Shown here: positions 61,112-64,000 of the stretch, in pieces
Layout of the letters: each line of letters starts with the position of its first letter
Position numbering within the stretch: the first letter of the stretch is position 1
DNA from: Yponomeuta sedellus
Taxonomy: Eukaryota > Arthropoda > Insecta > Lepidoptera > Yponomeutidae
Assembly: GCA_934045075.1 (NCBI GenBank)
Contig: OW203740.1
Location: 18,365,878 to 18,429,877 of the forward strand
Direction of reading: 5' to 3'
Length of the DNA: 64,000 bases
Translations under genes and position numbers: made by a program
Notes under the pieces: model-generated
Told to the model about the DNA's origin: nothing
What the model saw: the letters and a program-made list of their open reading frames with translations, nothing else
The model's database searches: none

Positions 61112-61787
61112 ACGGCGCGTTAGATTTGTGGTTTGGACGTCATCCATTTGAATCTATGGTTGTAGGATTAGGCGCGCCTTTTGTGCCTAGTTTGTGTGTT
61201 ATTTTGGAACGCTTTCGCGTTGGTGTGTTTGGAAAATTATGTTTTCGCGAAGTGTTTGTGCGTGTCGTGGGGCGAAAATGTTTGTTGGATGATTCTTATG
61301 AAAATCTGGAATGTAAGATCTGACAATAAGGTCTATTTTACATTGCAGTGTTTATGTTTTTAGAGCGGCCTCGTATTTTAGCTTTAGTTCTGGACTGTAT
61401 CTTTATATTGTATTCGACTATTATAAGTCAGTGTCACGCCATATTTTGTAGTGGAAGTAGTGCAGTTACTTTAAACAGGTTGTAACAAGATGCCAGTAGA
61501 CGTAATTATAAAAGATAAAAGATTTTTACCACGATTATTATGTATTTCAGTTTCCGATATTTGAGCACCGTTACGAGCACCGTGATCGCGGATTTCTGTT
61601 TTATTTTAACGTTTGCTTCTCCAAGGATTCCGCCAATCTTGAATTGCAAAGAGTAGCATCTCTAGGAATTACAGTACACTATGTACAAGTTATGAAAATT
61701 TATAACAAATTCTGCCCAGCTGTTGCGCGCGCACTACAAACTCCAACATTACTGCATCGCGCAATCAATGTGTTTCACATGACATAG
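61112..61787 (+). other. 3' UTR of the PH-PTB gene (inferred)
   Basis: AT-moderate sequence from stop to the first AATAAA; a 71-codon overlapping frame shows no protein character. Confidence 0.5.
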
Positions 61788-61800
61788 AATAAATAATAAA
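61788..61800 (+). promoter_or_regulatory. Candidate poly(A) signals of the PH-PTB gene
   Basis: Two AATAAA hexamers, 61788-61793 and 61795-61800, about 680 bases past the stop; no earlier AATAAA seen in the 3' region. Confidence 0.5.
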
Positions 61801-62273
61801 TATGACGTCCGCCTAACCACAGTCGGACCGGCCGTCCCCAGGCATACGATCTGCCTGCCGGGAATTTCCCTTTATAGTGGAAGAGCACGATCACCCGCTC
61901 TTCCCTATAAACACAAAGTACCTACAACACTAACTAATTTTCTTATTTTCCACATATGAACATAACATTTTAACGAATATAGATAAAATACAGTAGTACG
62001 CTGCGGGGATTGGCGGGAAGGGGGAGATTACTGCGAAGATTTTGTGAGTTGACAACTCTTATGATTAGACTACAGGGGCGAGACTGCGTAACTGGATATT
62101 TTTTGTCAACTTTTTCTCCAAAATGATCTAGATTTTGAAAAGGAAATAAAACTAGGTTTACTTGTAACGTTCAATAAGTCACAGTTTCTGTGTAATGTGG
62201 GTGTGAATAAAATACTTTGGTCTCATTTATCCACTGTATGAACTAGAAGGATTTCATGATTGTCTATGTCATA

Positions 62274-62552
62274 CTGCAATTCTGAAAGAATAATCAGAAT
62301 ACAGCAATTCTGAAAGAATATTCAGAATGCAGCAATTCTGAAAGAATATTCAAAATACAGCAATTCTGAAAGAATATTTAGAATGCAGCAATTCTGAAAG
62401 AATATTCAGAATACAGCAATTCTGAAAGAATATTCAGAATACAGCAATTCTGAAAGAGTATTCAGAATACAGCAATTCTGAAAGAATATTCAGAACACAG
62501 CATTCTGAAAGAATATTCAGAATACAGCAATTCTGAAAGAATATTCGGAATT
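62274..62552. repeat. 28-bp minisatellite with palindromic unit
   Basis: CAGCAATTCTGAAAGAATAT TCAGAATA repeats about ten times; TTCTGAA and TTCAGAA inside the unit are complementary, so each unit and each neighbour pair can fold. Confidence 0.92.
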
Positions 62553-64000
62553 GTAGTAAGAAACTTCATTTAGTTTAAACCAGTTCAAAGTCTTCACAAT
62601 TGCAAGAATAAATTTTTCTGCCAATTTCGTGTCAACATGTGGATTTGACAGAATTTGTTGGCATTCACTGGTTGCGATTTCAACAAGAAATAGATTGAAC
62701 CTTCTACGAACTTTCAAATACATATATATTTTGACGTTTCGGAAACGCCAAAATGGTTAACCAAGCACAGTGGACAGAAGCGTTGATATGTTTAACCATA
62801 ATTAGTTATCGATTGACAAAATCAAGAAAGAGACAGATCTGTCTACCATATATCTGAATTACTATGTTGAGATAAACCCGTTGGTTCACGGCTGACAATG
62901 CTCATGGTCCCTTGTCGATGTTAAAATCACTCGAGATTTCAAATCCATCGTGGTAAGAATTCCCTGTCATTTAAAATTATGTCTACAATCACGCAAGTTT
63001 TGATAAGTGTAAGATTTCAGTACTTACCTACTTGAAATAAAAAAGCAACAGCTCGGCCTACGACAAAGTTCTACTACTAAGACTGCATGTGCAAGAACAA
63101 GGTACTATTGTAAACGAAAATTCTCATTAATATATTGAACGTAAAACGCAAGGTCTTATTTACGAGATAAAACACGAGATTCCTCTAAAACACTTCTAAG
63201 AGGTTAAATTATCGTGTTTACGTTTTTCCCTTTACCACAAACTATTTAAAGGGGTTGTGAGGAGTGTTTTATGGAAACTTGTTGTTATAAATAAGGCCTT
63301 AAGTCACGTAAGTCTTGTGTGACGGTCGCGGCGCTCAGTTGATCGGCTGCGACGCGTGTTTGTTGCGTGTCTCAGTCGCACGTCTCTGTCGCAGCGCGTT
63401 ACGTTAAGGATCTACTTTAAGGGCTTTTTACTTATGCCAGATAGCGCCGCCAAGAAGCGACTGTATCTCACAGTTGTATTGCAAAGGAACTACTTTTGAC
63501 GAAAACATTCACGAAATTCACATTCACTAAAGCACTTCTTAGAGGCAGTTTATTTTTTAGCAGTTTTTTCGTACTAAATCGCAATCATAGACTATTTTGA
63601 TAGATAGATAGAGAACACTTTATTGTACATAAAAAAGGAAATCACACAGATAGCGTGATCATAAACGCTCATCTTTGATCAGCGTTTTTCGAGTGTTTTA
63701 AGATATCGTGTTTTTATAAATAACATCGTTATCTTTCTTTTTGTTATTACTATCTCTGCTATTAAGTCTACAATAGCAAAAGCTTTATTATTGTACCATT
63801 TAATCAAGCCTACTTCATCTAAAAACAATTTCCCAGGCACTGCTACTGCCGAGTGGTCCATTTGCCCATCTAGTGTGAGTGGAGGGGCCACTGGACGGTG
63901 TACAAATAACATGACTTAGGTCCTTTAATTTAACTCTTTTCTAGGGTTTATTTTAATTCAATTCTTGGATTCTGGCAACGTGAAGAAAGACATTTATTGG
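62553..64000. other. Distal intergenic region
   Basis: AT-rich with a LINE-like tail at 63600-63660, and an S2 SINE scrap at 63828-63912. A GC-richer patch (63300-63420) has TATAAATA at 63286 upstream; it could be the start of another gene, but no ORF supports it. Confidence 0.4.

Noticed and set aside
61801..61920. Short hairpin (GGAAGAGCAC...CGCTCTTCCC) as a structural RNA
   Set aside because: Stem is short and imperfect, with no other support.
63286..63420. TATA box and GC-rich patch as promoter of a further gene
   Set aside because: TATAAATA and the nearest TCAGTT are about 50 bp apart, and no coding start follows within the window.

Overview
This is a eukaryotic, insect-type window, most probably from a moth or butterfly. 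It shows multi-exon genes with GT/AG introns and GC-rich exons in AT-rich introns. SINEs with tRNA-like heads and DNA/LINE repeats of the lepidopteran type are very dense, and there are three Ty3/Gypsy-like LTR elements. No bacterial gene organisation is seen.

Layout. (1) 1-2705: the 5' part of a Gypsy element on the minus strand (LTR, gag, start of pol), running off the left edge. (2) 2894-26174: nineteen exons on the plus strand whose phases all agree. They encode the C-terminal 1,025 residues of a thioester-less alpha-2-macroglobulin family protein with an LDL-receptor class A domain, the hallmark of macroglobulin complement-related (Mcr); the 5' exons lie left of the window. (3) 26175-30075: AT-rich convergent intergenic DNA. 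(4) 30076-30759, minus: an intronless gene for ER membrane complex subunit 7 (EMC7). (5) 31501-61800, plus: an eight-exon gene for a 604-residue PH-PTB docking protein of the DOK/IRS family, with a TATA + initiator core promoter and YxxM motifs. Its introns carry a Gypsy element with a single gag-pol frame and very short LTRs (38325-42885, minus), a second Gypsy element with identical 129-bp LTRs and an extra membrane-protein ORF in front of gag (47296-53162, plus), and a 5'-truncated non-LTR element with a 60-nt poly(A) and 15-bp target duplication (53236-54180). (6) 61801-64000: AT-rich DNA with a 28-bp minisatellite and repeat fragments.

The most unusual signal is that many exon/intron boundaries of the two multi-exon genes are themselves the units of tandem arrays. 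Exon end plus splice donor (42, 33/180, 72, 75, 21 bp units) or splice acceptor plus exon start (53 bp x 26, 75 bp x 5) is repeated next to the working exon. At least eleven boundaries show arrays or decayed copies, and in several the unit is a multiple of three and reads through in frame. I know of no named system of this kind. It could be a local duplication process targeted to splice junctions, a source of alternative exon ends, or neutral minisatellite growth. The second notable object is the small transmembrane ORF placed between the 5' LTR and gag of the 47.3-53.2 kb Gypsy element.
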